Assembly (NCBI GenBank): GCA_032358255.1
Contig: JAULBX010025464.1
Span: 1-60,465 of the forward strand
DNA length: 60,465 nucleotides
Direction of reading: 5' to 3'
Source: Heterotrichella gracilis
Lineage: Eukaryota; Sar; Xanthophyceae; Tribonematales; Xanthonemataceae
Translations under genes and position numbers: made by a program
In this document: positions 22,490-33,700 of the stretch, piece by piece
Position numbering within the stretch: the first letter of the stretch is position 1
How the letters are laid out: each line of letters begins with the position of its first letter
The notes under the pieces: model-generated
The model's input: only the letters and a program-made list of their open reading frames with translations
The model's database searches: none
What the model was told of the DNA's origin: nothing

Positions 22490-23826
22490 TCAGCATGACG
22501 CCGCTGGTGCCCGCCCACCCGCGGCCGCCTTGCGTGCAAACAGGCGGTTGTAGATGCGCTTGGCAGTGCTGCCGCTGCCCCCCACCTCCCCCCGTTGCCC
22601 CTCCACCCCCTGCCCCCCTTGCTGCTGCACCATCCTCTTGGCCGCGCGCTGCCCCGCACTGATTGACGCGCAGTGCACCGCGGCGTCAAAGGCGTCCCAA
22701 CCCTCAAGGGTCAGCTCTTCGCCGCCTACAAGGGGAGGTTGGTGCGCTGTAGGCATGTGAAACCACAAGTGGAAGGGCATTGTGGCTAGCTGTAGGATGC
22801 TCTCATGAGCTGGCGCTTCAGCTTTCAGGTGAGGGACCAAGTGTGCTATTGAAATATGACAGGAGCATGTGTATATGCAGGTAACCCCTAGCTTTCAATG
22901 ACACCCTGCAGACTCTAAACCCTAGCTAAGGGTTCACTGCCACGGCGCGCCGCACCTGTCTCAGGCACCTTGCACCCAAAGGTCAGCTGGATCTGGTCAT
23001 CGTCGCGCAGCCCGAAAATGAAGCGGATTTTCTCGGTGAACTCCTCCGCACCCCCTGGCCCAGGGTTGACCTCCACCAGGTGGGTTGCACCGTTGTGCAC
23101 CACAGTCATGACTGGGCGGGCCTTGGGCAGGTGGGCGTGTGCCGCGCGCCAGTCGGGCAGGCGCTGCTCACAGAAGCGGCAGTGGCACTCCTCGCTGCGG
23201 GGTGAGGGGTAGAGGGATGGGTAAGGAGACGGGGAGAGGGGGGTTGGGGTTGTGTGGGGATTTTGGATTGGTAATGCAGTAGTGATTGTGGCTGTGCATC
23301 ATGGGTATGGCCAGCTGGGAATTCGAACATGAGGTGCCTATATGCATGGATGGAACATGGATGTGCATGTTGGAATTCCCAGCTGGCCATACCCATGATG
23401 TGCACATGCAAGGCCACGCATGCGCATGTGCATAGATGCTGCAGTAGACCTGCATTCATGCCATTGGGTGCACATCTGCATACAGGCATGCATACATGCG
23501 GATGCGGATATGCATGCGCCCCACCTCTTGCCAGCCGACTGCAGCTGCCAGCGTGCAATGCAGCGCTGGTGCGCGCTCCTGGGGCAGCCACATGGCTTGA
23601 TCAGGGGGGCCTCTTGCTCGGCCTCCCCCAGGCAAATCCAGCACAGTTCAGGGTCCTCGCAGTCCATTGGGGATGCGCCATCCTTGTCCGGGATTGGTGC
23701 GCTTTCTGTGGGGATTGGCGCGGGTGGTGCGGGCCCCATGGTGGTGGTGGCGCTGGCTGTGAGTGAGAAGGCCTGGTTGTCGTGGAGGGTGAAGGAGGGG
23801 CGGTGCTTGCGGGTGGCGGGAGACAT
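22490..23826 (-). CDS. RING-CH (RINGv) zinc-finger protein, likely E3 ubiquitin ligase
   Basis: Three exons, 23826-23525, 23194-22956 and 22725-22490, phases closed, 258 aa. The start is MSPATRKHRPSF. The RING-CH finger spans about residues 61-115: CWICLGEAEQEAPLIKPCGC, then H-QRC-I-A-R-W, then HCRFCEQRLPDW. It therefore crosses the first intron. This finger recruits E2 enzymes in MARCH-type ligases. After it come MTVVHNGATHLVEVNPG and a FGLRDDDQIQLTFGCKVPE domain, then LTLEGWDAFDAAVHCASISA, a C-terminal arrangement I know from plant RINGv proteins of unknown substrate. No membrane helices are seen, unlike most MARCH proteins, so it is probably soluble. The C-terminal tail is Gly/Gln-rich. 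Intron 1 holds a long hairpin (23297-23400). Confidence 0.85.
23297..23400. repeat. Long near-perfect inverted repeat (hairpin)
   Basis: Arms 23297-23324 and 23373-23400 are perfect 28-bp reverse complements. With one mismatch they extend to 35 bp (23297-23331 / 23366-23400) around a 34-nt loop. It lies in intron 1 of the RING-CH gene. Confidence 0.95.
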
Positions 23827-25255
23827 GGTGGTGGTGGGGTGGTGGCTGTGGGTGGGTCCCAGGGGGTTGGGGTTAGGGTTGGGATTAGGGTTCTCGCTGT
23901 GGTACGCTGCTGCCAGCAGGTGGACTGACTGGAACAGCTGAGAGGGCCCAAACATATACTAGGATAGCTTGTGGATCAGGAGTCTCTCAGGGAAGATGTT
24001 ACAAAGTTTGCAACTTGCCGCCGGCTAGAGGAGACTAGACACGATTTTGCTCTTAGTAACAGGTCTTTAAAGCGGAGGCTTTGAAGCTTGTAAGCTCGCT
24101 TCGACTGACTAGGCCAGGCCTTCTATGTCACAGGTGTCAACGGCAGCAGTACTGCACTAATGAACAATGGGACGTGTAAGCAAGACTACGTATGCTGATG
24201 AAACTGTACGCTGTCGCGCTGCTTGCAGCCTGTTTAATACACCAGCAACATGCTCGCGAGTCCACACCTGTCATGCGATGTGACATTGGCGCCCGGGCAG
24301 TACCGCTACACCGCCTGCGCACCCCGGCTGACCCGTTGCCGCTGCGTACCACGTCAAGCACCGGCGGTCGGCACCAATTGTTGATGCGGGCGCGCGACAG
24401 GTGCCGGTCACCGCCGGAGCGTCAGTCTGTTGCGCGCGCGCGGATATTTCGCGCCGCGGAGGCGGGCGGATATCGTCACGCATCGGCAATGCAAGTGGTC
24501 ATCTGAAGGCCGAACGAGGTCTCTGGCAGCACCCTTCGCTGGCTTGGCAGGCGGCACGGGTTCGGTATGGGCGGAGCCTCTTGTTGCAACCGGGAGGTTG
24601 AGCCTGCTTGCAAGTGTTCCTGCGCACTACTGCTACACCCCCCCCACTTGGCAAGTCCCCCTAGTTACCAACTGGACTTGGCAGGGCTTTGGTCGCGCGA
24701 TGCTCATGACAAACCCTAAACCCTAGCCCCATGCTAGCCCCTGGGACAGCCCTGCCTGAGGGAAGGGCCCCTGCCACTGTTGCAGCAACGACTTGTAGAG
24801 CTGCTACCCCACGATGTGGTGCTGTTGTACTTACAGCGTTACTTTCTCAATGCACCTCACGTGCGCATACGTGCGCATTGCATCTACCCCAACGCTCAAT
24901 AAAGTCTCCTAGGCTCGGTCAGAGACTCTAAAAATATATGGGTCGTGAAGTTAGGAGGGTACCGCGCAATATTTCTGCAGCATGGCATCATTTACGGTCA
25001 TATCAAGCATTATTCAAACCCATATACTACCCACCGCACAGATCCTATCACCCTGATGGCACACTGCCAGGCCCTGCAAAAATGCATGCATATGATTAAA
25101 AATTGGTCCTCTGGCTGATCAACAACTGATCACAACCGTTGGCTGCAAACACCCAGTTCACAATGCTCCATGTGCCTTGCAGCACATCACTCCACACTCA
25201 CATATTGACCACAGTGATCGTTCACTAACGCCGGTTCACTCTGTGGTAAAAACTC
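23827..25255. other. Intergenic: RING-CH upstream side and Nup42-like 3' side
   Basis: No gene is certain. A GC-rich patch (24200-24600) holds a 104-aa frame (24192-24506, +) whose first 20 residues look like a signal peptide. CCCTAAACCCTAG lies near 24714. Confidence 0.4.
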
Positions 25256-28200
25256 TCACGAGCAGTAAATCGCGGGGGGAGTCATCTCAGGAATCTTCCC
25301 CCTTTCGAACGCAGCCGCCTTCCAAACAGCGTCTGGGTCACTGCTCTCACCCCCCCCTGCAACTGTACCCGAAACGCCCACCCCACCATTCATACTCCCA
25401 GCCACACTCCCCGTGCTGGCAGCTGCCACAGGCGGAACCACCACTGCAGGGGGTTGGCTGACCCCAAAGCCAGTCCCAGGTGGCGGTGCCCCAAACCCTG
25501 GGATAGGGTTTCCGCTGGGGACGGGGGTTTGGAAGGGTTGCGGGGCTCCAAAGGCAGGGGGTGCGGCTGGTGGAGGTGTGCCGGGGGTGCCAAATGCCGG
25601 GGCGCCGGGGGTGCCAAATGCGGGGGCGCTGGGGGTGCCAAATGTCGGGGTGCCAAAGGGGCCTGGCGGTGGGGTGGGGGCTGCTGCTGGCTGCTGCCCA
25701 AATCCTGTGGAGGATGGGGTGCCTGGGGTTTGGACATGCGTTGGAGATGTGACTAAGGAACATATATGCATGTGCGTGGCACACGCATGAGCCACATGCC
25801 CACTCAAATGGAAGCATGGGTGCATGCATTGCATGGGTACCCTCGCGCACACACCCTCAAATCAAACACAAGCCCACGCGCACTTGCACAGCAAAGAAAC
25901 CCAGCGCTATTTCAACAAACAAATCCTTACCAAAGCTGTTGGGCACCGCAGCATCTGGGGTCCCAAAACTGCCCCCTCCACCGCCGCCAAATACCGACGC
26001 TGCGCCCCCACCCCCGCCACCAAACGCCGACGGCGCCCCAAACCCTCCGCCCCCAGGCACAGCCGCGACACCAAACCCTACACTAGGGGTTGCCGCACTG
26101 CCCCCAAAGGGGTTCCTGCCCTGCCCTGCCCTGGCGCCAAACGCAGCGCTTGGCAGGGCGGCCTGCGCGGGGCTGGCGGCAAAGGGGTTGGGCTGCGACT
26201 GCGCTGCGGCGCCAAATGGGTTGGGTTGGGATGCAGCGGCGCCACCAAAGGGGGTGGAAGGTGCTGCCCCCCCTCCGAAGGGTGTGCCCGATGGCCCAGC
26301 TTGGCCTGGTGGGGCCTGGTGTGCGATGCCGCTGCATGCAGGGGGGGTGATGGAGGGCACCGGGGCTCCTCCCCTGGAGGGGGCCTGGCGGTTGGCGAGT
26401 AGAGCCTGCAGGGGGAGGGGACGATGTACGTGGTGGCGGTGGGGAATGAAGTGAGTAACGCAACATGCGCAGAAAAGCGGTAAAGCATGATCCCCTATGA
26501 AAGATGACATGAACCCATCGTTGGCGGGGTGAGACGCCATGTCACCCTGCCTAGGGTTTGAGGTTAAAACACTATGATTTGCGTGCAGGACTTTGGGCAA
26601 ACCCTGCTTGGGTTGTCCTGGCGCACCTCCATCTGCTGCTTGCGCTCCCCTATGGCTGCGTTCCACTCCCCTGCCAGCTGCTGCGCGGTAGCCCCCTGGG
26701 CCCCCGCCTGCATGTTGGCCCACCGCACCTCCTCAAAGCTCACATCACCTGCGCAGGTGTCGAAGGGTTTTGAGTAGGGTTTTGGTAGGGTGCTGCTAGG
26801 GTGCATGTTGGCCCACCGCACCTCTTCAAAGCTCACATCGCCTGCAATAATTTTGGAGTAGAATGTTGTTGGGATTTGTTAGGGTTTTACTAGGGTGTTG
26901 CCAGGGTGCATATTGGCCCATCGCACATCCTCAAAGTTCACATCACGTGCGCAGTATCGAAGGGTTTTGAGTAGCGGTTCGGTGGGGTTTTGGCCCTCCC
27001 GTGTATTGCGTAGCATTTGTAGGGCCAGGGGGCCGTACATCGAACTGTGACACCCCTTGCTTGCGTATCATTTGGGCCCTCCCTGGTGATTGCGCAGCAT
27101 GTGTAAGCAATTTGTTTGATTTTCACATCTGTCCAGATTTGGGCCACCCTTACCTTGCACATCATTTGGGCCCTCCCGCGAGATTGCGTAGCATGTGTAG
27201 GGCCAGGGGGGCATCTCCTCGGCCATGTCATGGCGCACTACATCCCGCCAATGCGGCTCACCCGCGCCACCCCCGCGACCCCTGTGAATGCAGAATTGCA
27301 ACAACCTCAGCTGTTTGTGAGCATCAAATAGAGGGCTATAAATCTATTGATTGATTAGTTCAGCCTATTGACATTAATGTATGACAAAAAGGGGATACCG
27401 GTCAGTATACTACGGCAGTGGAAGTTCTTTCGCATTTTCCAAAGGGAGGGCTTGATCATTGACAATTGACGTAAATATCGGTATTTAGACATTTCCAATT
27501 AAAAACAAAAAAAAGATGCTAGTATCCCACTGTGTAAATTGCGCCGCAATTCAATAGAGATGTATGGCGATGATGTCACAGGACATGGTGATACATACAC
27601 ACCTGCCAGCGCCGCCCCCCCTGCCCCCCCCTCCCCTCCCCCCACCAGCGCCACCTCCCCTGTCATAGTTGTTGTCTAGGGGGGCAAAGCGGTTACCTCC
27701 CCCTTGGTTGTCATATCTTCCTCCCCCTCCACCTGTTCCATGGGAGGTAAATCACTAGGGTCACACATATTGAAAGGCACGCATATGCGACACCGGACAA
27801 TGACCAGGTGTTAAATGCGCAGTCAAACCTCACACGCCCATGGCGCAGCTGGTGCCACGTGCCTGTGGCGAAGCGTTCCGCCAGCGCGTTTTCGTTACAA
27901 GAAAATGGGGCAATGCAAGATCGCCGCAAGGAACACGCCAGAACCGAAGTAGCCATCCAGGGGAATACACTTTGCACACTGTCAGGGGATGGAATATGCA
28001 CCCATCCCGCTGCGCCACAGCCCGCCCAGCGCCTCACATGCACGCACATACATATACATGCAGGGTACTGCCACCTCATTGGCAGAGGGTTTCATGGGGC
28101 TGGCACTTGCCAGCGATTTGTGAAGGGGAGGAGTGAGAGGCATGTAGCCAATAATGGATGCAACTCCACACGGGGCATGCATGTCAGTGCAACATTTTGT

Positions 28201-29727
28201 GGCTGTGTCACTCTACTCACCTCTGTTTTGCTGGTAGCCTCCCCCTCCCCCTCCCCCTCCCCCTTGATTGCCCCAGCCCTGGCGCCCTCCCCTGCCACCT
28301 TGATTGCCCCCCTGGTAGCCCCCCCCTCCCCCCCTTCCTCCCCCTTGGTTCCAGCCTGTAGGGGGGGGGCGACAGGATAAGCCTCACAGGAAGGTGTATG
28401 CTGGAAGATGGGAATGTTGCGGTGATGAAAATGTTGATACTGTTGCCGTATGGGACAACAGTATCAGCATTATTTAACGCACATAACAAACAAACAAACA
28501 ATCACAAGAAGATCAGCATTATCGTAAGGTAACACTGGTACCTTTGTGTTTGCTGTTTGTTTGCTATGTGGGTAAGATAACGCTATACTGACGTCCCAAA
28601 CGGCAAACAACCAAACACAAAGGGATCAGCGTTACTTTACTGCAGCTGTATTCAGCGTGATGCCCAGTACAGGCAGGTGCAGTGGGTGCGGGGGAATTGC
28701 TAAAGGTCTAGGCTTTCGGGTTTCCGAAACACCAGTGAGAGCATGTCTAGGAAAATTGAACACCATTCATTAGGGTTCACGATTTTGGAACGTCAGTGAT
28801 GGTGTGCTGCCAATGCAAGGCTGGTGCAGTGAGAAGCGCACCCTAAAGCCTAAACTCTAAGCAGTGCAGTGGGGGGCGTGGGAAGCGCGTGCACAAGGCA
28901 CCATAGGCACCGCACGCGCACGCGCACGTCCACCCTAAACCCCAAACCCTAAACAGGGTGTCGGAAGCGCGTGCACACGACAGCGCAGCTACAAGCGCCA
29001 CCCACCCAGTGTGCGCATGCATTTGCGGATAGCGTGGTGGGTGCAGGGTGCATGTAGCACGGGCATGTTAGCGCAGCTTGGGCACAGGGTGCGCGGCAGT
29101 GCGTGTGCGGGTGCAGTGGCCAAATACAATGCGCATACGCCAAGAGTATTGCGGGTGCATGTTGCGTGCATCTGGGAGGGCAGTGGGCGCACGAGGTGTG
29201 GCTAAGCAGGTGCAGTGGGGTACAGTGGCTGAATGCAATGTGCAGGTGCATATAGTGCACAAGGCATGCAATGTACAGGGTGCGTATGGTGCATCAGGTG
29301 TGCAGGTGTTGGTGCAGTGTACGGTGCACATATGCGGATGCAGTGTGACCGTACGCCTACCCACTCACCGAAACGAACCCAAACTGCTTGCACTGCATGC
29401 AGCCCTGCCTTATGCATGCATATGCATGCATATGCAGTGCGCTTCCATGGATGATATACACCTGCCGCAGGGACTCCGCAGATTCCTTAAAGAAGACAAA
29501 CGCTTAAATTGTTGCTGCGGTGCTCCCTACATGGCGAATCAGCAACGAAGCACGGGCGGGCGTACGCATGCAAGTGGTGTTGAGGTACAACAGGTAACCC
29601 CACTCTCCCGCAACTCACCCCCTCCTCCATCACCGCCTCCTCCTCCAACACCGTAGCCGCCCCCTCCACCGCCACGCCTACCTCCTCCGCCACCACCACC
29701 CCTGTAGCCCCTTCCTCCTCGCGACAT
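25256..29727 (-). CDS. Nup42-like FG nucleoporin with RGG box
   Basis: Seven exons: 29727-29619, 28355-28221, 27732-27603, 27281-27154, 26748-26603, 26405-25931, 25722-25256. All phases close, giving 529 aa. Residues 1-125 are an Arg/Gly-rich RGG box (start MSRGGRGYRGGG). A middle conserved block reads PPWPYTCYAISREGPNDVQG then DVSFEEVRWAN and a Gln-rich helix. This is the arrangement (R-P-x-W-x-x-TCYG ... GDISYEELR) in the plant Nup42/CG1 protein, also listed as a CCCH zinc-finger protein 16. Then come FG repeats (PFGG, NPFG, GFGA, FGTP) and a C-terminal motif, FERGKIPEMTPP, that in the family binds Gle1 for mRNA export through the pore. No CCCH finger is visible at the N-terminus. It is divergent to OGT. 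Confidence 0.82.
26795..26960 (-). repeat. Copies of Nup42-like exon 5 acceptor edge
   Basis: Two copies (about 26801-26843 and 26905-26955) of GTTGGCCCACCGCACCTC / CAAAGCTCACATC, the start of the exon at 26748. GGGTTTT/TAGGGT motifs lie between. Confidence 0.92.
26985..27115 (-). repeat. Copies of Nup42-like exon 4 donor edge
   Basis: Two copies (about 26990-27035 and 27055-27110) of the TCATTTGGGCCCTCCC / GCGTAGCATGTGTAGGGCC segment that ends exon 4 at 27154. Confidence 0.9.
28529..28638. mobile_element. Small foldback (MITE-like) element
   Basis: Arms of ~35 bp (28529-28564 and 28602-28636) are reverse complements with a few mismatches, sharing CCTTTGTGTTTG. Direct GATCAGC(A/G)TTA motifs flank it. 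It lies in intron 1 of the Nup42-like gene. No coding capacity. Confidence 0.55.
28990..29345. repeat. GTGCA-rich low-complexity tract
   Basis: Irregular repeats of GTGCAGG/GTGCATG on the + strand in intron 1 of the Nup42-like gene. No unit long enough to call an array. The antisense reading frames here are by-products. Confidence 0.5.
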
Positions 29728-30784
29728 TTGTGTAGGGTCACAACAGCACACCCAACGCCCCTTCCTGCTTGGGGTTTTATACAGCTACAGCTGCAAACGC
29801 ATATGCAAACTCGTGCTGGATTCGCGTAGCAGCGAGCAGAGGCAAAGACTAAGCAGTAGGAGCAGTTTGCATATGCATGCGTGGCTGGGTTTAAACCAGT
29901 AATTAATATCCTGGGCTGGTTTAGCCTGTGCACTCTGTGGGGCAGTCCTGTTCTAGGAGTTATGCTTCTGCAGGGTTGTAATGCTGCGAAGGTGGAGGTG
30001 AAGGAAGCATTGAACTCCTTGCGAGTCTCAACATCATCAGATCCTCTGAGGTTAGAAGGTGGAAGCTTTTTTGCCCTAAAAAGCTTCCATTGGTTTCGGA
30101 GTGTGCCAAGGTTTCATGACTCATCCCAGGTTGGCACCGGCGGCCCCAAGTACGGCACAAAGTACTACCGCCGACACACCGCCTTTCTGTCCCATTTGCC
30201 GCCGGTGCACCATAGACCGACATACAGCATAAAGCGTGCCACGTGACCACGCAGCGGTAGTTCTCGCCCATGATTGTTTCTGATCATTGTGCTCAACATG
30301 ATCATCGCCTGCCGCCGGCACCGGCGGACTCATGTTTGGGCTGTAAACGCGGTAGGCGGCAACAGAATGGCGGTAAATGTTTCGTAATGACCTTTGATCA
30401 GTGTTAGATTAAAGTGCAATGGCCATCACGGTTCATCCAAATCCGCGCATGACTGGTCGTCGGGATCCGCCACCGGCCTGGAAAGTACAGTGCTGCCGCT
30501 GGGCACATGCAACCTCCAAATGCCTCACGTTCATGTGGGGCGTGAGAGGATGATAGTGCTGAAGCCTTGCGTCAATAACCAGTCAGCAGACAGACAGACA
30601 ACCACAGGAAATCTCAGTGCGCATCTGTGGCACCAATGCGCAACGCAGGCGCTGTTGACAGGGGTGCCAGCAGCATGCCTCCAAGGCGTTTGACACCTAG
30701 CCCCTCCTGAGCTGTAAGGCTCAGCAGCCAGTTGCCTGCGCCTGGAACCCACCTCCTCCCCCCTTCCAACCAGCTGGGTCAGCC
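29728..30784. promoter_or_regulatory. Divergent upstream region of the Nup42-like gene and OGT
   Basis: About 1.06 kb between the two start codons. It presumably holds both promoters. Short inverted GATCA-type motifs near 30283-30303; no clear TATA box. Confidence 0.35.
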
Positions 30785-33700
30785 ATGGCTTCCGTGCTGC
30801 TCAACCCCCACAATTTCCTGCTCCCGTTCTTCCAGTATGGCGCGCACCAGGGGGCATCCTTTGTGCCCGAGCAGGTACCAGTTAGAGCAGTTTTGACTCG
30901 CACATGTGGGGGAACCTGCAGCCGCCTCCCTGCACGCGTAACACCACACACTCCGCATCTCAGACGCCGTGTGCCTCTCTTGCAGCCCAAATCCATCTGG
31001 CAGGAGCTCCAAGAGAGGTCCCAGGTTCAGTCCCGAGGCACACCCCTGCCCACCCGCCGGGATGAGACTGCCACCGCCAGTACCAGTGGCACCACAGCGC
31101 ACGACTACAGCAGCAGCAACGGTACGTCCAACATCGTATGCACCCCACGTTATAAATCTCTCCTTGTCACGCCTTCCACGGGCTAGCATCTGGGCGCACA
31201 TGCATGGAAGGTTACCCTTGCTGGCGTGTACCGGAGGTCAGACAGGTTTCCGGACAGCAGATCCCACAACGTACGTTGCTTTCCACAGGGCAACTACTGC
31301 ACGTGCGCCCCCCTCAGTTCCTGGACCACTCGGCCCCTGTAGCATCCGCCTCCGGGCCTGCCGCCTTGGATTTGGAAGCCTGCCTGAACGAGGCTCATTG
31401 CTACTATAGGAGCGGGGACTACGCGACTGCGCTGGCAGTTTGCAACTCGGTACGAGCAAAAGCACGCCACAGCCACAGCAGCCACATTTTGTGGCGGTTC
31501 CTTTGCCAAAAAACTCGGAGTTTTGGATTGTTTGTTCGGTATCTTCCCCCACGCAAGCACAAGTGGGGATGCCCAACGCACAGTGGGTTTGGTAACCCCG
31601 CACATCCACACCCCCCCGCCTGTCCCGCAGGTGTGTTCCGCCGTGCCGGATCGAACGGACCTCCTGTTGCTCCTGGGTGCGGTGCACTACCAGCTCAGCC
31701 AGTTCGAGCAGTGCGTATTTTACAACGACAGGTGCATACTGCTGGACCCGCACATGGCAGAGGCGCACGCCAACCTGGCCAACGCGCTGCAGCAGCTGGG
31801 CAGCTATGACATGGCCATCATATACTATCAGGTGGGCTGCGGGTGCATGCACAGCAGGGGTTTGGGGCATACATGCGTGGGATGGTTGCTGCTGCGGGGA
31901 GGGTATGCTGGGGATGCTATCCCCAGAGCGCAACCTAGTGGGGACGTTGATGTGCAAGCTGATCGAAAATTGATGCACCGGGCTGTCCCACTGTCTTCAT
32001 CATACCACACATGCCACCCATGGGCACGCGCCACATCGCCATGGTGTGGCACCCCCATGCGTGGGTGCTGCGTCACATTCACGAACCCGCGCCGCCCAAC
32101 CCACCGCACCGCCACCATGCACCCCTCCTCACCCCTCTCCCCAGTCTGCGCTGCGCCTCAAGCCCAGCTTCACGGATGCGTACAACAACCTCGCCAGCGC
32201 ACTGGTGCAGAAGGGCCTGGTGGCGCAGGCGGTGGAGTGCTACAATAGGGCGCTGCTGCTCAACCCACAGCTGGTAGGGGGAATTGAACACCTGAAAACC
32301 CTAAAGCATAAACCTTAGAGTATGAACTTTGAGGGTGTGCTGCTGCTGCTGAACCCACAGCTGGTGGGAGGAATCACACACATGAAACCCTTAAAGGCTA
32401 ATCCTAAAATTCTGGAGCAAATGCGTATTCTGCAGCATTGGCTTGATGCAAACTTAGATTACAATGCACAAGAAACCTACCTTGGAGGTTTCTGGACAAT
32501 TCCCTTTGTGGTGGCAGGATCACAGAGCATCAGGCCACAAGATTGGCCTCCTGCTCTTCGATCCGGTTAGCAACAAAAGATGTTGTCCAGTTCGAAGTAG
32601 GGTTCTGTGCGTTGTGTTGCAGGTTTGCATCAAGCCACTGCGGCACTATACGGGTTTGCTCAGAAAGTTTTGCGCCTCAGTGGACCACCTAGTGCTTCCC
32701 AATTTGTGTCCTATCAGCTTAACTTCATGGAAAGCCACGGCTGGTAGGGGCCGAACTGGCACATTTCCTGCATCATGGAGCCGTAGCCCTGACTCACCCC
32801 ATGGCAGGATAACCCACAGGCGGTGGGTTGGCCCACCAGTGATGGCCCATAACTTACGTATTGCATTATGGCCATGGCACACCCATAGCCTCCAGCGCAC
32901 CCACCCTTGCACCATACAGCCCTGGATGGGGACAGGCTCATGCGCGCACAGCCTTTTGTTTGTTATTCTATTCAGTATGGCAGATACAGGCATACCCATG
33001 ATGCACCACGCGTTCAGCGCGGATGGCTGACAAGTGTGCAATGGCATTGGCCGACAAGTGTGCATGTGCATTAGCCAGGGGGGGATTGTGCAAATGGTGT
33101 GGATTGGCAGCGCATGAAGCATTCGGAAGCTGTAGCATTTGAACCCACAATTGGTTAGGAGGTGGAGGGTGAAGGCTGCAGGGTATTGGAGCAAGCTGAA
33201 TGAGTGCATGTGTGGACCACGGGGCTCATGAACTAGCAATGAGGTTACCGCCACCTTGTGCGTGCATGGAACACCATCCGATGATGTAGAAGGCTGGATT
33301 ACCACCTAGTGCATGCGTGCATCACTGGCGTGACCATGTGTGGGGCACGTGCTGGCAACAACATCCATTATGGTTCATGAAAGTACATAATATATGCATG
33401 CACACCCCTGCCTCAGCATGCACCCACCACCCACCCCATCACCAGCTGCTCGTCCTTGAAATCCCACCCCATTCCCCAATCCCTATGCTGACAAGCACAC
33501 ACACACCCCATTCCCCACTGCATCATCCACAATTTCCATCCCCATCCCCAGGTGGATGTGCACAACAACCTTGGGGACCTGTGGCGATCCCAAGGCGAGT
33601 CTGGCCGCCCCTCCGCCCAGCGATGCTATGCCCAGGCGCTAAGGCTTGACCCAGGCTACGCGCCTGCTTGGAGAGGGCTGGGGGATTTGTTGAGGGAGGC

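Noticed and set aside
25413-26454. Long + strand Gly/Ala/Pro-rich frames (e.g. 25413-25790, 25816-26454)
   Set aside because: They are antisense by-products of the FG-repeat exons of the Nup42-like gene, whose splice phases and motifs fit the - strand.
28949-29656. Cys/His-rich frames in the GTGCA-rich tract
   Set aside because: Low-complexity translation of a repeat in an intron; regular Cys/His come from TGCATG repeats, not a zinc finger.
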